A stretch of DNA of 64,000 bases from Thiohalocapsa sp963695445 (GTDB lineage Bacteria > Pseudomonadota > Gammaproteobacteria > Chromatiales > Chromatiaceae), in NCBI GenBank assembly GCA_963695445.1, contig CAVOGV010000036.1:1-64000 (forward strand), written 5' to 3'. This document shows, one piece after another, positions 37,061-47,050 of this stretch. The translations under genes and the position numbers were made by a program. Numbering within the stretch: the first letter of the stretch is position 1; every line of letters starts with the position of its first letter. The notes under the pieces are model-generated. The model saw only the letters and a list, made by a program, of their open reading frames with translations. It was not told the origin of the DNA and searched no databases.

Positions 37061-38230
37061 CTAAATCCCCGCGGCATCGCGCAGTGCGTCGGCCTTGTCG
37101 GTGCGCTCCCAGGTGAACTCCGGCAGCTCGCGACCGAAGTGGCCATAGGCGGCGGTCTTGCGATAGATGGGCCGCACCAGGTCGAGCATGTGGATCAGGT
37201 TGTACGGGCGCAGGTCGAAGTGGGCGCGCACCAACTCGGCGATGCGATCCTCGTCGATCTTGGCGGTGCCGAAGGTCTCCACCGAGATGGAGGTGGGTTC
37301 GGCGACGCCGATGGCGTAGGAGACCTGGATCTCGCAGCGGTCCGCGAGGCCAGCGGCGACGATGTTCTTGGCCACGTAGCGCCCGGCATAGGCGGCGGAG
37401 CGGTCGACCTTGGACGGGTCCTTGCCGGAGAAGGCGCCGCCGCCGTGACGGGCCATGCCGCCGTAGGTGTCGACGATGATCTTGCGTCCGGTCAGGCCGC
37501 AGTCACCCACCGGGCCGCCGATGACGAAGCTGCCGGTGGGGTTGATGTGAATCTTGGTGTCCTTGTGTATCCACTCGCTCGGGATCACGGGCAGGACGAT
37601 GTTCTCCATCACCGCTTCGCGCAGGTGAGCGTAGTCGATGTCCGGGTCATGCTGGGTGGACAGCACCAGGGCATCGACCGCGACCACCTTGCCGTCGCGA
37701 TAGCGCATGGTCACCTGGCTCTTGGCGTCTGGACGCAGCCAGGGCAGCACGTGGCCCTTGCGCATCTCGGACTGGCGCTCGACCAGGCGATGGGCATAGG
37801 TGATCGGCGCGGGCATCAGCACGTCGGTCTCGTTGGTCGCATAGCCGAACATCAGGCCCTGGTCTCCAGCGCCCTGTTCCTCGGGACTGGTGCGGTCGAC
37901 GCCCTGGGCGATGTCGCCGGACTGCTTGCCGATCAGCGACATCACGGCGCAGGTGGAGCCGTCGAAGCCGACATCGGAGCTGGTATAGCCGATGTCGTTC
38001 ACCACCTGGCGCACCAGCACGTCCAGGTCGACCCAGTGCTCGGTGGTGATCTCGCCGGCGACGATGACGGCACCGGTCTTAATCAGCGTCTCGCAGGCGA
38101 CCCGGGCATGCTCGGGGTTCGGGTCGTTGCTGAGGATGTCGTCGAGCACGGCATCGGAAATCTGGTCGGCCACCTTGTCGGGATGGCCCTCGGAGACGGA
38201 TTCCGACGTAAAAAGGTATTCGTTGGACAT
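37061..38230 (-). CDS. metK: S-adenosylmethionine synthetase
   Basis: Makes SAM from methionine and ATP; 389 residues and intact. The ATP site has SVSEGHPDKVADQISDAVLD; the central YGGMARHGGGAFSGKDPSKV loop and KIHINPTGSFVIGGP are present. It lies upstream of ahcY and metF on the same strand, separated by the SAH riboswitch, so SAM synthesis and SAH removal are clustered but separately controlled. The leader at 38236-38270 holds a TCTGGCGG-type direct repeat. Confidence 0.96.
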   Translation of the reverse strand: MSNEYLFTSESVSEGHPDKVADQISDAVLDDILSNDPNPEHARVACETLIKTGAVIVAGEITTEHWVDLDVLVRQVVNDIGYTSSDVGFDGSTCAVMSLIGKQSGDIAQGVDRTSPEEQGAGDQGLMFGYATNETDVLMPAPITYAHRLVERQSEMRKGHVLPWLRPDAKSQVTMRYRDGKVVAVDALVLSTQHDPDIDYAHLREAVMENIVLPVIPSEWIHKDTKIHINPTGSFVIGGPVGDCGLTGRKIIVDTYGGMARHGGGAFSGKDPSKVDRSAAYAGRYVAKNIVAAGLADRCEIQVSYAIGVAEPTSISVETFGTAKIDEDRIAELVRAHFDLRPYNLIHMLDLVRPIYRKTAAYGHFGRELPEFTWERTDKADALRDAAGI

Positions 38231-38430
38231 GGCGGATGCTGATATCTGGCGGCGTTATCTGGCGGTGACTGGTGAGTCGCCGGCGGGACCTGGTGGATGC
38301 GTTCGGCGCGCAAGTTTAGCTAAATGCGTTCTGTATGAACAGGGCGCAAGGGTTGGCATCGGTCGCGCTTCGGTTAACATGGGCGGCCGTGATCTCTTTG
38401 CCGCCTACGACTGCCTGGAGGACACCAACC

Positions 38431-38982
38431 ATGGTCTCGCTGGAAACCCCCGTTTGTGATTTTGGCCTGCCGGCGCCGGACTTCTCTCTCCCCGGCGTCG
38501 ATGGCAAGCTCTGGACGCGCGACCAGTGCAAGGGCCCCAACGGCCTGCTGGTCATGTTCATCTGCAACCACTGCCCCTACGTGAAGGCGGTCCGCGAGCG
38601 CCTGGTTCGCGACACGCGCGAACTCGCGCAACATGGCATCGGTTGCGTCGCGATCATGTCGAACGACCCCGCCGACTACCCGGAAGATTCCTTCGACAAC
38701 ATGCGCCGGGTGGCCGAGGAGTATGCCTTTCCGTTTCCGTACCTGCTCGATGAAACGCAGCAAGTTGCGAAGGCCTACGGTGCGGTCTGCACGCCGGACT
38801 TCTTCGGCTACAACGCCGAGCTGGGCCTGCAGTACCGCGGCCGTCTCGACGAGAGCCGCAAGGAGACCGCGCCAGAGGGAGTGCGCCGCGACCTGTTCGA
38901 GGCCATGAAGCAGGTTGCCGAGACCGGCAGCGGCCCTGAACACCAGATTCCCAGTGTCGGCTGCTCGATTAAGTGGCTTTGA
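38431..38982 (+). CDS. Thioredoxin-like / peroxiredoxin-like protein
   Basis: A 184-residue thioredoxin-fold protein of the AhpC/TSA-like class. The redox motif is ICNHCPYVKAVRERL (CxxC), followed by IMSNDPADYPEDSFDNM and the cis-Pro-type GAVCTPDFFGYNAE. No signal peptide is visible, so it is likely cytoplasmic. The ATG at 38431 follows TGGAGG by about 11 bases. Related genes occur widely in autotrophic and photosynthetic bacteria; the substrate is unknown. Confidence 0.8.
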   Translation: MVSLETPVCDFGLPAPDFSLPGVDGKLWTRDQCKGPNGLLVMFICNHCPYVKAVRERLVRDTRELAQHGIGCVAIMSNDPADYPEDSFDNMRRVAEEYAFPFPYLLDETQQVAKAYGAVCTPDFFGYNAELGLQYRGRLDESRKETAPEGVRRDLFEAMKQVAETGSGPEHQIPSVGCSIKWL

Positions 38983-39526
38983 GGCCCCTGAAGCTATAAG
39001 CGCTGAATCAAGCGCTGAAAAAGGCGGCGCTCGGTCAACCGAACGGCAACAGATGGCGGGCGTTAACGAACGCCAGATGGGATCATGACCTGACGTAGGT
39101 CGCCTAACTCCTCGCGCAGCCGGGTTTTTCTGCGGGATGCGCCGGGGCTCTCGGCAACCTACGCATGACCGTTCGTGCCATTAGTCCTTGCCCATTGCTT
39201 GCGGTAATCCTTAATATTAGAAACTTATAAATCTTTTTCCCGCGCCGATAAAACCTGTTTTTTGGCGTAACCGCGCGGATTGCGCCAGAATAGAGCGCTT
39301 TAGTGCCAACCAGACCCCGTCGCGTGCCCGGTCCCATCGGCACGTTGCGGCGCAGATACCGGTGACGAATCCCAATGACCAAGCCCGTCGCTGGCCTGAG
39401 GCCCGCTGTCGAACGCCAAATGCCAAGCCGGTCGTAACTGCGGCCGGTCTCAGCCTGAGAAGCCTTCCGCTCACCAAATCATTCCGATAACCAATCCAGC
39501 CGATAAACACTCTAGAGGAGCGACTT
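38983..39526 (+). promoter_or_regulatory. Gene-free leader of the tkt-gap-pgk-pyk-fba block
   Basis: No gene is seen in 540 bases. Direct repeats AAGCGCTGAATCAAGCGCTGA lie just after the preceding gene. A possible promoter is TTGCCC (39188-39193), an 18-base spacer and TAATAT (39212-39217), about 310 bases before tkt. The only AT-rich patch (39205-39240) surrounds it. The tkt ribosome site AGAGGAG lies just before the ATG at 39527. A CbbR or other operator cannot be fixed from sequence alone. Confidence 0.4.
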
Positions 39527-41542
39527 ATGTCCTCACGCAAAGAACTCGCGAACGCCATCCGGGCGCTCAGTATGGACGCCGTGCAAAAGGCCAAATCCGG
39601 CCATCCCGGTGCCCCCATGGGCATGGCGGACATCGCCGAGGTGCTGTGGAACGACTTCATGCAGCACAATCCGGGCAACCCCCACTGGGCCAACCGCGAT
39701 CGCTTCGTGCTGTCCAACGGCCACGGCTCGATGCTGCATCTACTCGCTGCTGCATCTGACCGGCTATGCATTGACCATCGATGACCTCAAGCAGTTCCGG
39801 CAGCTGCATTCCAAGACCCCTGGCCATCCCGAGTACGGCTACGCGCCCGGCATCGAGACCACCACCGGTCCGCTGGGGCAGGGCATCACCAACGGCGTCG
39901 GCATGGCGCTGGCCGAGAAGGTGCTGGCCGCGCAGTTCAACAAGCCCGGCCACGAGATCGTCGACCACAATACCTATGTATTCCTCGGTGACGGCTGCCT
40001 GATGGAAGGCATCTCCCACGAGGCCTGCTCGCTGGCCGGTGCGCTGGGTCTGGGTAAGCTGATCGCCTTCTACGACGACAACAACATCTCCATCGACGGC
40101 GAGGTTCGCGGCCACGGCGACACGCCGGCCTGGTTCCTGGACGACACGCCGAAGCGCTTCGATGCCTACAACTGGCACGTGATCCCGAAGGTGGACGGCC
40201 ACGACGCCGAGGCCATCAAGGCCGCCATCGAAGAGGCCCGCACCGTCAGCGACAAGCCGACCCTGATCTGCTGCCAGACCATCATCGGTTTCGGCTCGCC
40301 GAACAAGCAGGGTAAGGAAGAGTGTCATGGTGCGCCGCTCGGCGACGACGAGATCGCGCTGACCCGCGAGGCCCTGGGCTGGACCCATCGCGCCGTTCGA
40401 GATCCCGGACGACGTGCGCCAGGGCTGGGATGCCAAAGAGCGCGGTGCCGCGGCCGAGAAGGCTTGGAACGACAAGTTTGCCGCCTACAAGGCCGCGTTC
40501 CCGGCCGAGGCAGCCGAGTTCGAGCGCCGCATGGCCGGCGAGCTGCCGGAAGACTTCGACACCAAGGCCTGGGAGTTCGTCAAGGCAGTCGACGCCAAGG
40601 CCGAGACCATCGCCACCCGCAAGGCTTCGCAGAACGCGCTGAACGGCTTAGGTCCGATGCTGCCCGAGTTCCTCGGCGGCTCCGCCGACCTGGCTGGCTC
40701 CAACCTGACCTTGTGGAAGGGCTGCAAGGGCGTCAGCCCGAAGCGACGCCTCCGGCAACTACCTGTACTACGGCGTGCGCGAGTTCGGCATGTCCGCGAT
40801 GATGAACGGCATCACGCTGCACGGCGGCTTCAAGCCCTACGGCGCCACCTTCCTGATGTTCATGGAATACGCCCGCAACGCGGTGCGCATGGCGGCGCTG
40901 ATGAAGATCAACCCGATCTTCGTCTACACCCATGACTCCATCGGCCTCGGCGAGGACGGCCCGACCCACCAGCCGGTGGAGCAGGTGTCGATCCTGCGTC
41001 TGACTCCGCGCATGTCCACTTGGCGCCCTTGCGACGCGGTCGAGAGCGCGGTGGCCTGGAAGCTGGCGATTCAGCGCACCGGTGGCCCGACGGCGCTGAT
41101 CTTCTCGCGTCAGAACGCGCCGCACATGAGCCGCACCGACGAGCAACTGCGCGCCATCGAAAAGGGCGGCTATGTGCTGCGCGACTGCGACGGCACGCCG
41201 GACGCCATCATCATCGGCACCGGTACCGAGGTGGAACTGGCCGTGACGGCCGCTGAGCAGCTGACCGCCGCCGGCCGCAAGGTGCGCGTCGTCTCGATGC
41301 CGTCCATGGACACCTTCGACGCCCAGGATGCCGCCTACAAGGAATCGGTGCTGCCGGACGCAGTCAAGGCCCGGGTCGCGGTGGAGGCCGGTGTGACCAG
41401 CCTGTGGCCCAAGTACGTCGGCATGCACGGCAAGATCATCGGCATCGACACCTTTGGCGAGTCGGCCCCCGCGCCGGCCGTCTACAAGGAGTTCGGCATC
41501 ACCGCCGAGGCCGTTGCCGAGGCCGTCAACAGCTTGCTCTGA
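39527..41542 (+). CDS. tkt: Transketolase (three +1 frameshifts)
   Basis: A thiamine-diphosphate enzyme of the Calvin cycle and pentose phosphate pathway. The start MSSRKELANAIRALSMDAVQ is at 39527. The TPP signature GDGCLMEGISHEACSLAG with DDNNISIDGE, the central EFLGGSADLAGSN and FVYTHDSIGLGEDGPTHQP, and the C-terminal domain are all present. Frame changes lie near 39741 (SML / IYSLLHLTGY), 40393 (GWTH / APFEIPDDV) and 40743 (GVSPK / DASGNYLYYG). Each is explained by one extra C. Restored length is about 670 residues. As written no active enzyme could be made, so sequencing error is likely unless another tkt exists. Confidence 0.92.
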
Positions 41543-41712
41543 CCTTCATGGCGCAGTGCCACGCCGGAAGATGAAGCGATTGATTCATCGTCAGTCATCT
41601 GGTGTTGAGGGCAAGTTTCGAGGAAGATGCGGATAGTTCGCATTTTCCTCGCTCATCGTCGCTCGCGACTTGCTACGCTCTTCTTTCCTCCCCTCTTTTT
41701 AGGAGAATCTCC

Positions 41713-42716
41713 ATGACCTTGAAAGTTGGTATCAACGGCTTCGGCCGCATCGGCCGTATGGTGTTTCGTGCGATCTCGAAGGACTTCCCGAACATCGAGG
41801 TGGTCGGCATCAACGACCTGCTGGACCCGGATTACCTGGCCTACATGCTCAAGTACGACTCGGTGCACGGCAACTTCCAGGGCGACATCTCGGTCGACGG
41901 CCACACCATGATCGTCAACGGCAAGTCCATCCGCCTGACGGCCGAGCGTGATCCGGCCAACCTGAAGTGGGACGCCGTCGGCGCCGATCTGGTCATCGAG
42001 TGCACCGGCTTCTTCCTCACCGAAGAGACCTGCCAGAAGCACATCGACGCTGGCGCCAAGAAGGTCGTGCAGTCCGCGCCCTCCAAGGATGCCACGCCGA
42101 TGTTCGTCTACGGCGTCAACCACAAGACCTACGCCGGTCAGGCCATCGTCTCCGCCGCTTCCTGCACCACCAACTGTCTGGCGCCCTGTCTCCAAGGTGC
42201 TGCACGACAACTGGGGCATCAAGCGCGGCCTGATGACCACCGTGCACGCGGCCACCGCCACGCAGAAGACCGTCGATGGCCCGTCCATGAAGGACTGGCG
42301 CGGTGGCCGTGGCATCCTGGAGAACATCATCCCGTCCTCCACCGGCGCCGCCAAGGCCGTCGGCAAGGTGCTGCCGGAACTCAACGGCAAGCTGACCGGC
42401 ATGGCCTTCCGCGTGCCGACCTCCGACGTCTCCGTGGTCGACCTCACCGTCGAGCTGGAGAAGGACGCCAGCTACGCCGAGATCTGCGCCGCCATGAAGG
42501 CCGCCTCCGAGTCCGGCGACCTGGCCGGCGTGCTCGGCCTACACCGACGAGAAGGTCGTCGCCACCGACTTCCGCGGCCGTAGCACGCCGTCGATCTTCG
42601 ACTCCGAGGCCGGCATCGCACTGGACCCGACCTTCGTCAAGGTCGTGGCCTGGTACGACAACGAGTACGGCTATACCTGCAACATGCTGCGTTTGGTTGA
42701 GCATGTAGCGAAGTAA
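41713..42716 (+). CDS. gap: Glyceraldehyde-3-phosphate dehydrogenase, type I (two +1 frameshifts)
   Basis: Start MTLKVGINGFGRIGRMVFRA at 41713 behind AGGAG. The catalytic motif SAASCTTNCLAP is intact. Frame changes follow it near 42186 (LAP / VSKVLHDNWGIKRGL) and near 42540 (GVLG / YTDEKVVATDF). The C-terminus KVVAWYDNEYGYTCNMLRLV ends with TAA at 42714-42716. Each change equals one extra C. Restored length is about 334 residues. The nucleotide-binding Asp (GINDLLDP) suggests NAD preference. Confidence 0.92.
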
Positions 42717-42767
42717 GTCTTAGATCGGGTGCGGTGAGGGATGCACCGTGCCTGGTCGGCAAGACTG

Positions 42768-42800
42768 AAGGACAACAAGGACAGCAAGGACAACAAGGAC
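42768..42800 (+). repeat. AAGGACAAC quasi-tandem repeat between gap and pgk
   Basis: Four units AAGGACAAC / AAGGACAGC in series, about 155 bases before the pgk start. Another member of the locus-specific short repeats in leaders. Confidence 0.85.
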
Positions 42801-42954
42801 GATATCGAAAGTTCTGCGACGGTTTGCTCAAGATTTGCGGCCCAAGGAACTGGCGATGTCACCCTGAGCCATCCGGAAAGCCCTACCCCAGACCCAAGGG
42901 CGGCTTTCCAGATTGCTTACAACACCCAAACAAACACTGTACGAGGTCTTTCCC

Positions 42955-44136
42955 ATGTCCTTTATCAAACTCGCTGATCTCGATCTCGCCGGCAAGCGCG
43001 TGCTGATCCGCTCCGACCTGAACGTGCCGGTCAAGAACGGCAAGGTCACCTCCGACGCGCGCATCACCGCGTCCATGCCGACCTTCAAGCACTGTCTGGA
43101 TGCCGGCGCCAAGGTCATGGTCATGTCGCATCTGGGGCGGCCGGAAGAGGGCGTCTACTCCGAGGAGAACTCCCTGGCGCCGGTCGCCGCGGACCTCGGC
43201 GCCAAGCTCGGCCGCGAGGTGCGGGTGGTGAAGGATTATCTGGAGAACGCACCCGAGGTTGCCGACGGCGAGCTGGTGCTGCTGGAGAACGTGCGCTTCA
43301 ATAAGGGCGAGAAGAAGGACGACGAGACCCTGTCCAAGCAGTACGCCGCGCTCTGCGACGTCTATGTGATGGACGCCTTCGGCACCTCTCATCGCGCCCA
43401 GGCATCCACCCACGGTGCCGGTAAGTTCGCGCCGGTCGCCTGCGCCGGTCTGCTGCTGGCCGAGGAACTGGACGCGCTGAACAAGGCGCTGGCAGCCCCG
43501 AAGCGGCCGATGGTCGCCATCGTCGGCGGCTCCAAGGTCTCCACCAAGCTGACCGTGCTGGAGGCCCTGTCGGAGAAGGTCGACCAGCTGGTGGTCGGCG
43601 GCGGCATCGCCAATACCTTCCTGAAGGCCGCCGGCAACAACGTCGGCAAGTCGCTGTGCGAAGACGACCTGGTCGATACCGCCAAGGACCTGATGAAGAA
43701 GATGACCGCCCGCGGTGCCACCATCCCGATCGCCACCGACGTGGTCTGCGGCAAGAAATTCGACGAGAACGAGCCAGCGGTGCTGAAGGCCGCAGGCGAG
43801 GTCGACGACGACGACATGATCTTCGACATCGGCCCGGACAGCGCCAAGGAGCTGGCCGACATCATCGCGAAGGCTGGCACCGTGGTCTGGAACGGTCCGG
43901 TTGGCGTGTTCGAGTTTGACCAGTTTGGCGGCGGCACCAAGACCGTGGCCATGGCCATCGCCGAGACCGACGCCTTCACGCTGGCTGGCGGCGGCGACAC
44001 CATCGCCGCGATTCAGAAGTACGACATCTACGACAGGGTCTCGTATATCTCCACCGCCGGCGGTGCCTTCCTGGAGTTCCTGGAGGGTAAGACCTTGCCG
44101 GCCGTGGCGATGCTGGAGGCGCGGGCTAAGGATTAG
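42955..44136 (+). CDS. pgk: Phosphoglycerate kinase
   Basis: A 393-residue kinase linking 1,3-bisphosphoglycerate and 3-phosphoglycerate. It starts MSFIKLADLDLAGKRVLIRS at 42955. RSDLNVPVKNGKVTSDARI, MSHLGRPEEGVYSEE, FGTSHRAQAS and the ATP-binding GGGDTIAAI are present. Intact. In a Calvin-cycle organism it runs towards 1,3-bisphosphoglycerate. Confidence 0.97.
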   Translation: MSFIKLADLDLAGKRVLIRSDLNVPVKNGKVTSDARITASMPTFKHCLDAGAKVMVMSHLGRPEEGVYSEENSLAPVAADLGAKLGREVRVVKDYLENAPEVADGELVLLENVRFNKGEKKDDETLSKQYAALCDVYVMDAFGTSHRAQASTHGAGKFAPVACAGLLLAEELDALNKALAAPKRPMVAIVGGSKVSTKLTVLEALSEKVDQLVVGGGIANTFLKAAGNNVGKSLCEDDLVDTAKDLMKKMTARGATIPIATDVVCGKKFDENEPAVLKAAGEVDDDDMIFDIGPDSAKELADIIAKAGTVVWNGPVGVFEFDQFGGGTKTVAMAIAETDAFTLAGGGDTIAAIQKYDIYDRVSYISTAGGAFLEFLEGKTLPAVAMLEARAKD

Positions 44137-44235
44137 TCGCGAATTGCGCGTGGCGGGGCGCTCGCCCCGACGCTCCGCACCGTTCGCATTCCCACCGTCC
44201 GTTACTCGCTCATCGCTAATCGGTAATCTATTCCC

Positions 44236-45678
44236 ATGCTCCGCCGAACAAAGATCGTCGCGACCCTGGGCCCCGCCACCGACGCCCCCGGCGTGCTCGA
44301 GGCCATGATGGATGCCGGACTCAACGTGGTTCGGCTCAATATGTCTCACGACACGCACGACAGTCAGCGCGAGCGGGTACGAAAGGTGCGCGCCACGGCC
44401 AAGGCGAAGCTGCACCCCACCGCCGTACTGATCGACCTGCAAGGGCCGAAGATCCGAATTGGTAAGTTCGCCCACGGGCCGATCGAGTTGTTTCGCGGTG
44501 AGACATTCGCGATTGATGCCGATTGCCCGCTGGATGGCGGCGATCAGTCGCGGGTCGGCACGACATTACCGAGCCTGGTCGAGGATGTCATGCCCGGCGA
44601 TACGCTGCTACTCGATGACGGCGCTATCGAGCTGATGGTCGACGAGATCAACGGCCGGCGCATCGACTGCAGCGTGGTCGTTGGCGGGCCGCTGTCGAAC
44701 AACAAGGGGATCAACAAGAAGGGCGGCGGCCTGTCGGCGCCGGCGCTGACCGACAAGGATAAGGCCGACATCGTCTTCGCCGCCGAGATGGAGGCCGACT
44801 ATCTGGCTGTGTCGTTCGTCTGCAACGGCGACGATGTGCGCCTGGCGCGCGAGCTGTTCGTCGAGGCCGGCGGCAAGGGCGGCATCGTCGCCAAGATCGA
44901 ACGCGCCGAGGCCCTGCGTGGGCTGGAGGACATCATCGATGCCTCCGACGCGGTCATGGTGGCGCGCGGGGACCTCGGCGTCGAGATCGGCGACGCCGAG
45001 CTGCCGGCGGTGCAGAAGCGCCTGATCAGTCTGGCGCGCGATCGCAATAGCGTGGTCATCACCGCCACGCAGATGATGCAGTCGATGATCGAGAACCCGA
45101 TTCCGACGCGGGCCGAGGTCTTCGACGTAGCCAATGCGGTGCTCGATGGCACTGACGCGGTCATGCTGTCGGCGGAGTCGTCGATCGGCAAGAATCCGGC
45201 GAAGGTGGTTGAGGCGCTCGACCGAATCTGCCGCGAGGCGGAGAAAAACACGCGCCGCTCCGGACATCGCATCGACTCGGTGTTCGGGCGCGTGGACGAG
45301 GGCATCGCCATGGCGGCGATGTATACCGCCAATCATCTTGGTGTGAAGGCCATTGCGGCGCTGACCGAAACCGGCTCAGCGGTCAAATGGATGTCGCGCA
45401 TCAGCTCGGGCATCCCGATCTACGCCATGACCCGGCAGGTCGAAACCCGGCGAAAAGTGACGCTTTTCCGCGGCGTCTATCCGGTAAGCTTCGACGTGGC
45501 GAGCACCAACATGCACGAGGTCAATCGGGAGGTCATCGAAGAACTCCTGCGCCGCGGCACCGTAAAGGAGGGCGACTTGGTCATCATCACCAAGGGCGAC
45601 CGTTCCGGGGTCGAAGGGCAAACGAACATCATGAAAGTCATGCGTGTCGGCGAGCATACGCTGCTGGCTGGAGACTAG
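44236..45678 (+). CDS. pyk: Pyruvate kinase
   Basis: A 480-residue enzyme converting PEP and ADP to pyruvate and ATP. It starts MLRRTKIVATLGPATDAPGV. The active site shows LNMSHDTHDSQ, DLQGPKIRIG, the MVARGDLGVEIG signature and TATQMMQSMIENPIPTRAEV. The C-terminal allosteric domain is complete. No ribosome site is clear; a quasi-repeat TTACTCGCTCATCGCTAATC precedes the ATG by a few bases. Confidence 0.96.
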   Translation: MLRRTKIVATLGPATDAPGVLEAMMDAGLNVVRLNMSHDTHDSQRERVRKVRATAKAKLHPTAVLIDLQGPKIRIGKFAHGPIELFRGETFAIDADCPLDGGDQSRVGTTLPSLVEDVMPGDTLLLDDGAIELMVDEINGRRIDCSVVVGGPLSNNKGINKKGGGLSAPALTDKDKADIVFAAEMEADYLAVSFVCNGDDVRLARELFVEAGGKGGIVAKIERAEALRGLEDIIDASDAVMVARGDLGVEIGDAELPAVQKRLISLARDRNSVVITATQMMQSMIENPIPTRAEVFDVANAVLDGTDAVMLSAESSIGKNPAKVVEALDRICREAEKNTRRSGHRIDSVFGRVDEGIAMAAMYTANHLGVKAIAALTETGSAVKWMSRISSGIPIYAMTRQVETRRKVTLFRGVYPVSFDVASTNMHEVNREVIEELLRRGTVKEGDLVIITKGDRSGVEGQTNIMKVMRVGEHTLLAGD

Positions 45679-45794
45679 TGCCGGAGTGACCGTCCGCCGC
45701 GACTTGAAATAACCGAATCGAAGCAATGGGGCCCATCCCATCGGGCCGGCCCAAACCAACCAATTTCCGTAAACAGACAGAGGAGAGCATTCAA

Positions 45795-46859
45795 ATGGCC
45801 CTGATTTCACTACGTCAAATGCTGGATCACGCCGCCGAGCATGGCTACGGCGTCCCCGCCTTCAACGTCAACAACCTCGAGCAGATGCGCGCCATCATGG
45901 AAGCCGCCGACGAGACCGACTCCCCGGTCATCGTGCAGGCCTCCGCCGGTGCCCGCAAGTACGCCGGTGCGCCGTTCCTGCGTCACCTGATCCTGGCCGC
46001 CATCGAAGAGTGGCCGCACATCCCGGTCTGCATGCATCAGGATCACGGCACCTCCGCCGCGGTTTGCCAGCGCTCCATCCAGCTCGGCTTCAGCTCGGTC
46101 ATGATGGACGGCTCCCTCGGTGAGGACGGCAAGACCCCGACCAGCTACGACTACAACGTCGACGTCACCAAGACCGTTGTCGCCATGGCGCACGCCTGCG
46201 GCGTCTCCGTCGAGGGCGAGCTGGGTTGCCTGGGTTCGCTCGAAACCGGTCAGGCCGGTGAAGAGGACGGCATCGGCGCCGAGGGCACCCTCAGCCATGA
46301 TCAATTGCTGACCGATCCGGAAGAGGCCGCGGACTTCGTCGCCAAAACCAAGGTCGACGCACTCGCGATCGCCATCGGTACCTCCCACGGCGCCTACAAG
46401 TTCACGCGTCCGCCGACCGGCGACATCCTGGCCATCGAGCGCATCAAGCAGATCCACCACCGCATCCCCAACACCCACCTGGTCATGCACGGCTCCTCGT
46501 CGGTGCCCCAGGAGTGGCTCGCCATCATCAACGAGTACGGCGGCGCCATGGGCGAGACCTACGGCGTACCCGTCGAAGAGATCGCCGAGGGCATCAAGAA
46601 CGGCGTGCGCAAGGTCAACATCGATACCGACCTGCGTATGTCCTCCACCGGCGCCATCCGTAAGTTCCTGGCCGAGAACCCGAAGGAGTTCGATCCGCGC
46701 AAATACTTCATCGCCGCCACCAAGGCCATGAAGCAGATCTGCAAGGACCGCTACGAGGCCTTCGGCACCGCCGGCAACGCCAGCAAGATCCAGCCCCTGT
46801 CGCTGGAGGCTATGACTGGTCGCTATGCCAGCGGTGAGCTTGATCCCAAGATCAACTAA
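45795..46859 (+). CDS. fba: Fructose-bisphosphate aldolase, class II
   Basis: A 354-residue zinc aldolase of the Calvin-cycle subtype (CbbA-like), also acting on sedoheptulose bisphosphate in relatives. It starts MALISLRQMLDHAAEHGYGV behind AGAGGAGAG. Metal ligands are in CMHQDHGTSAAVCQ and the later GTSHGAYKF and VMHGSSSVPQEW. NIDTDLRMSSTGAIRKFL is typical. Intact, and the last gene of the block; a strong terminator follows. Confidence 0.96.
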   Translation: MALISLRQMLDHAAEHGYGVPAFNVNNLEQMRAIMEAADETDSPVIVQASAGARKYAGAPFLRHLILAAIEEWPHIPVCMHQDHGTSAAVCQRSIQLGFSSVMMDGSLGEDGKTPTSYDYNVDVTKTVVAMAHACGVSVEGELGCLGSLETGQAGEEDGIGAEGTLSHDQLLTDPEEAADFVAKTKVDALAIAIGTSHGAYKFTRPPTGDILAIERIKQIHHRIPNTHLVMHGSSSVPQEWLAIINEYGGAMGETYGVPVEEIAEGIKNGVRKVNIDTDLRMSSTGAIRKFLAENPKEFDPRKYFIAATKAMKQICKDRYEAFGTAGNASKIQPLSLEAMTGRYASGELDPKIN

Positions 46860-46887
46860 TTCTTCTTCGCTTCAGCGGAAAAAGGTC

Positions 46888-46916
46888 AAGGGCGCTTCGG
46901 CGCCCTTTTTCTTTGC
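46888..46916 (+). terminator. Intrinsic terminator after fba
   Basis: AAGGGCGC-TTCG-GCGCCCTT with a run of T's (TTTTTCTTT). A short perfect stem with a TTCG tetraloop, 28 bases after the fba stop. Confidence 0.95.
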
Positions 46917-46954
46917 TGCCTCTCAAGGGCGGATGGTCCGCATTCGATCGGCTC

Positions 46955-47033
46955 TGTGGGAGCGGCTTGCAGCCGCGATGGGGCCGCGCCGAAATCCGCT
47001 GTTGTTGCCGTCGCGATTGCAAATCGCTCCCAC
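46955..47033. repeat. REP-like inverted pair, copy 5
   Basis: GTGGGAGCGGCTTGCAGCCG CGAT (46956), about 36 bases, then GTCGCGATTGCAAATCGCTC CCAC ending at 47033. This is the cleanest full copy in the window. Confidence 0.9.
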
Positions 47034-47050
47034 GGTGAGTTCGATTGGTT

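Noticed and set aside
38231..38430. SAM riboswitch before metK
   Set aside because: The leader contains short TCTGGCGG repeats but none of the conserved cores of SAM riboswitch classes that I can recognise.
39527..42716. Programmed +1 frameshifting, perhaps linked to altered TrmD and loss of m1G37
   Set aside because: Most break sites in tkt and gap are not at proline CCC codons, and five programmed shifts in two essential metabolic genes would be without precedent. Data error or slippage is simpler.
42883..44475. 530-codon minus-strand open frame opposite pgk
   Set aside because: Pgk on the plus strand is intact and unmistakable; the antisense frame has no family resemblance or ribosome site.
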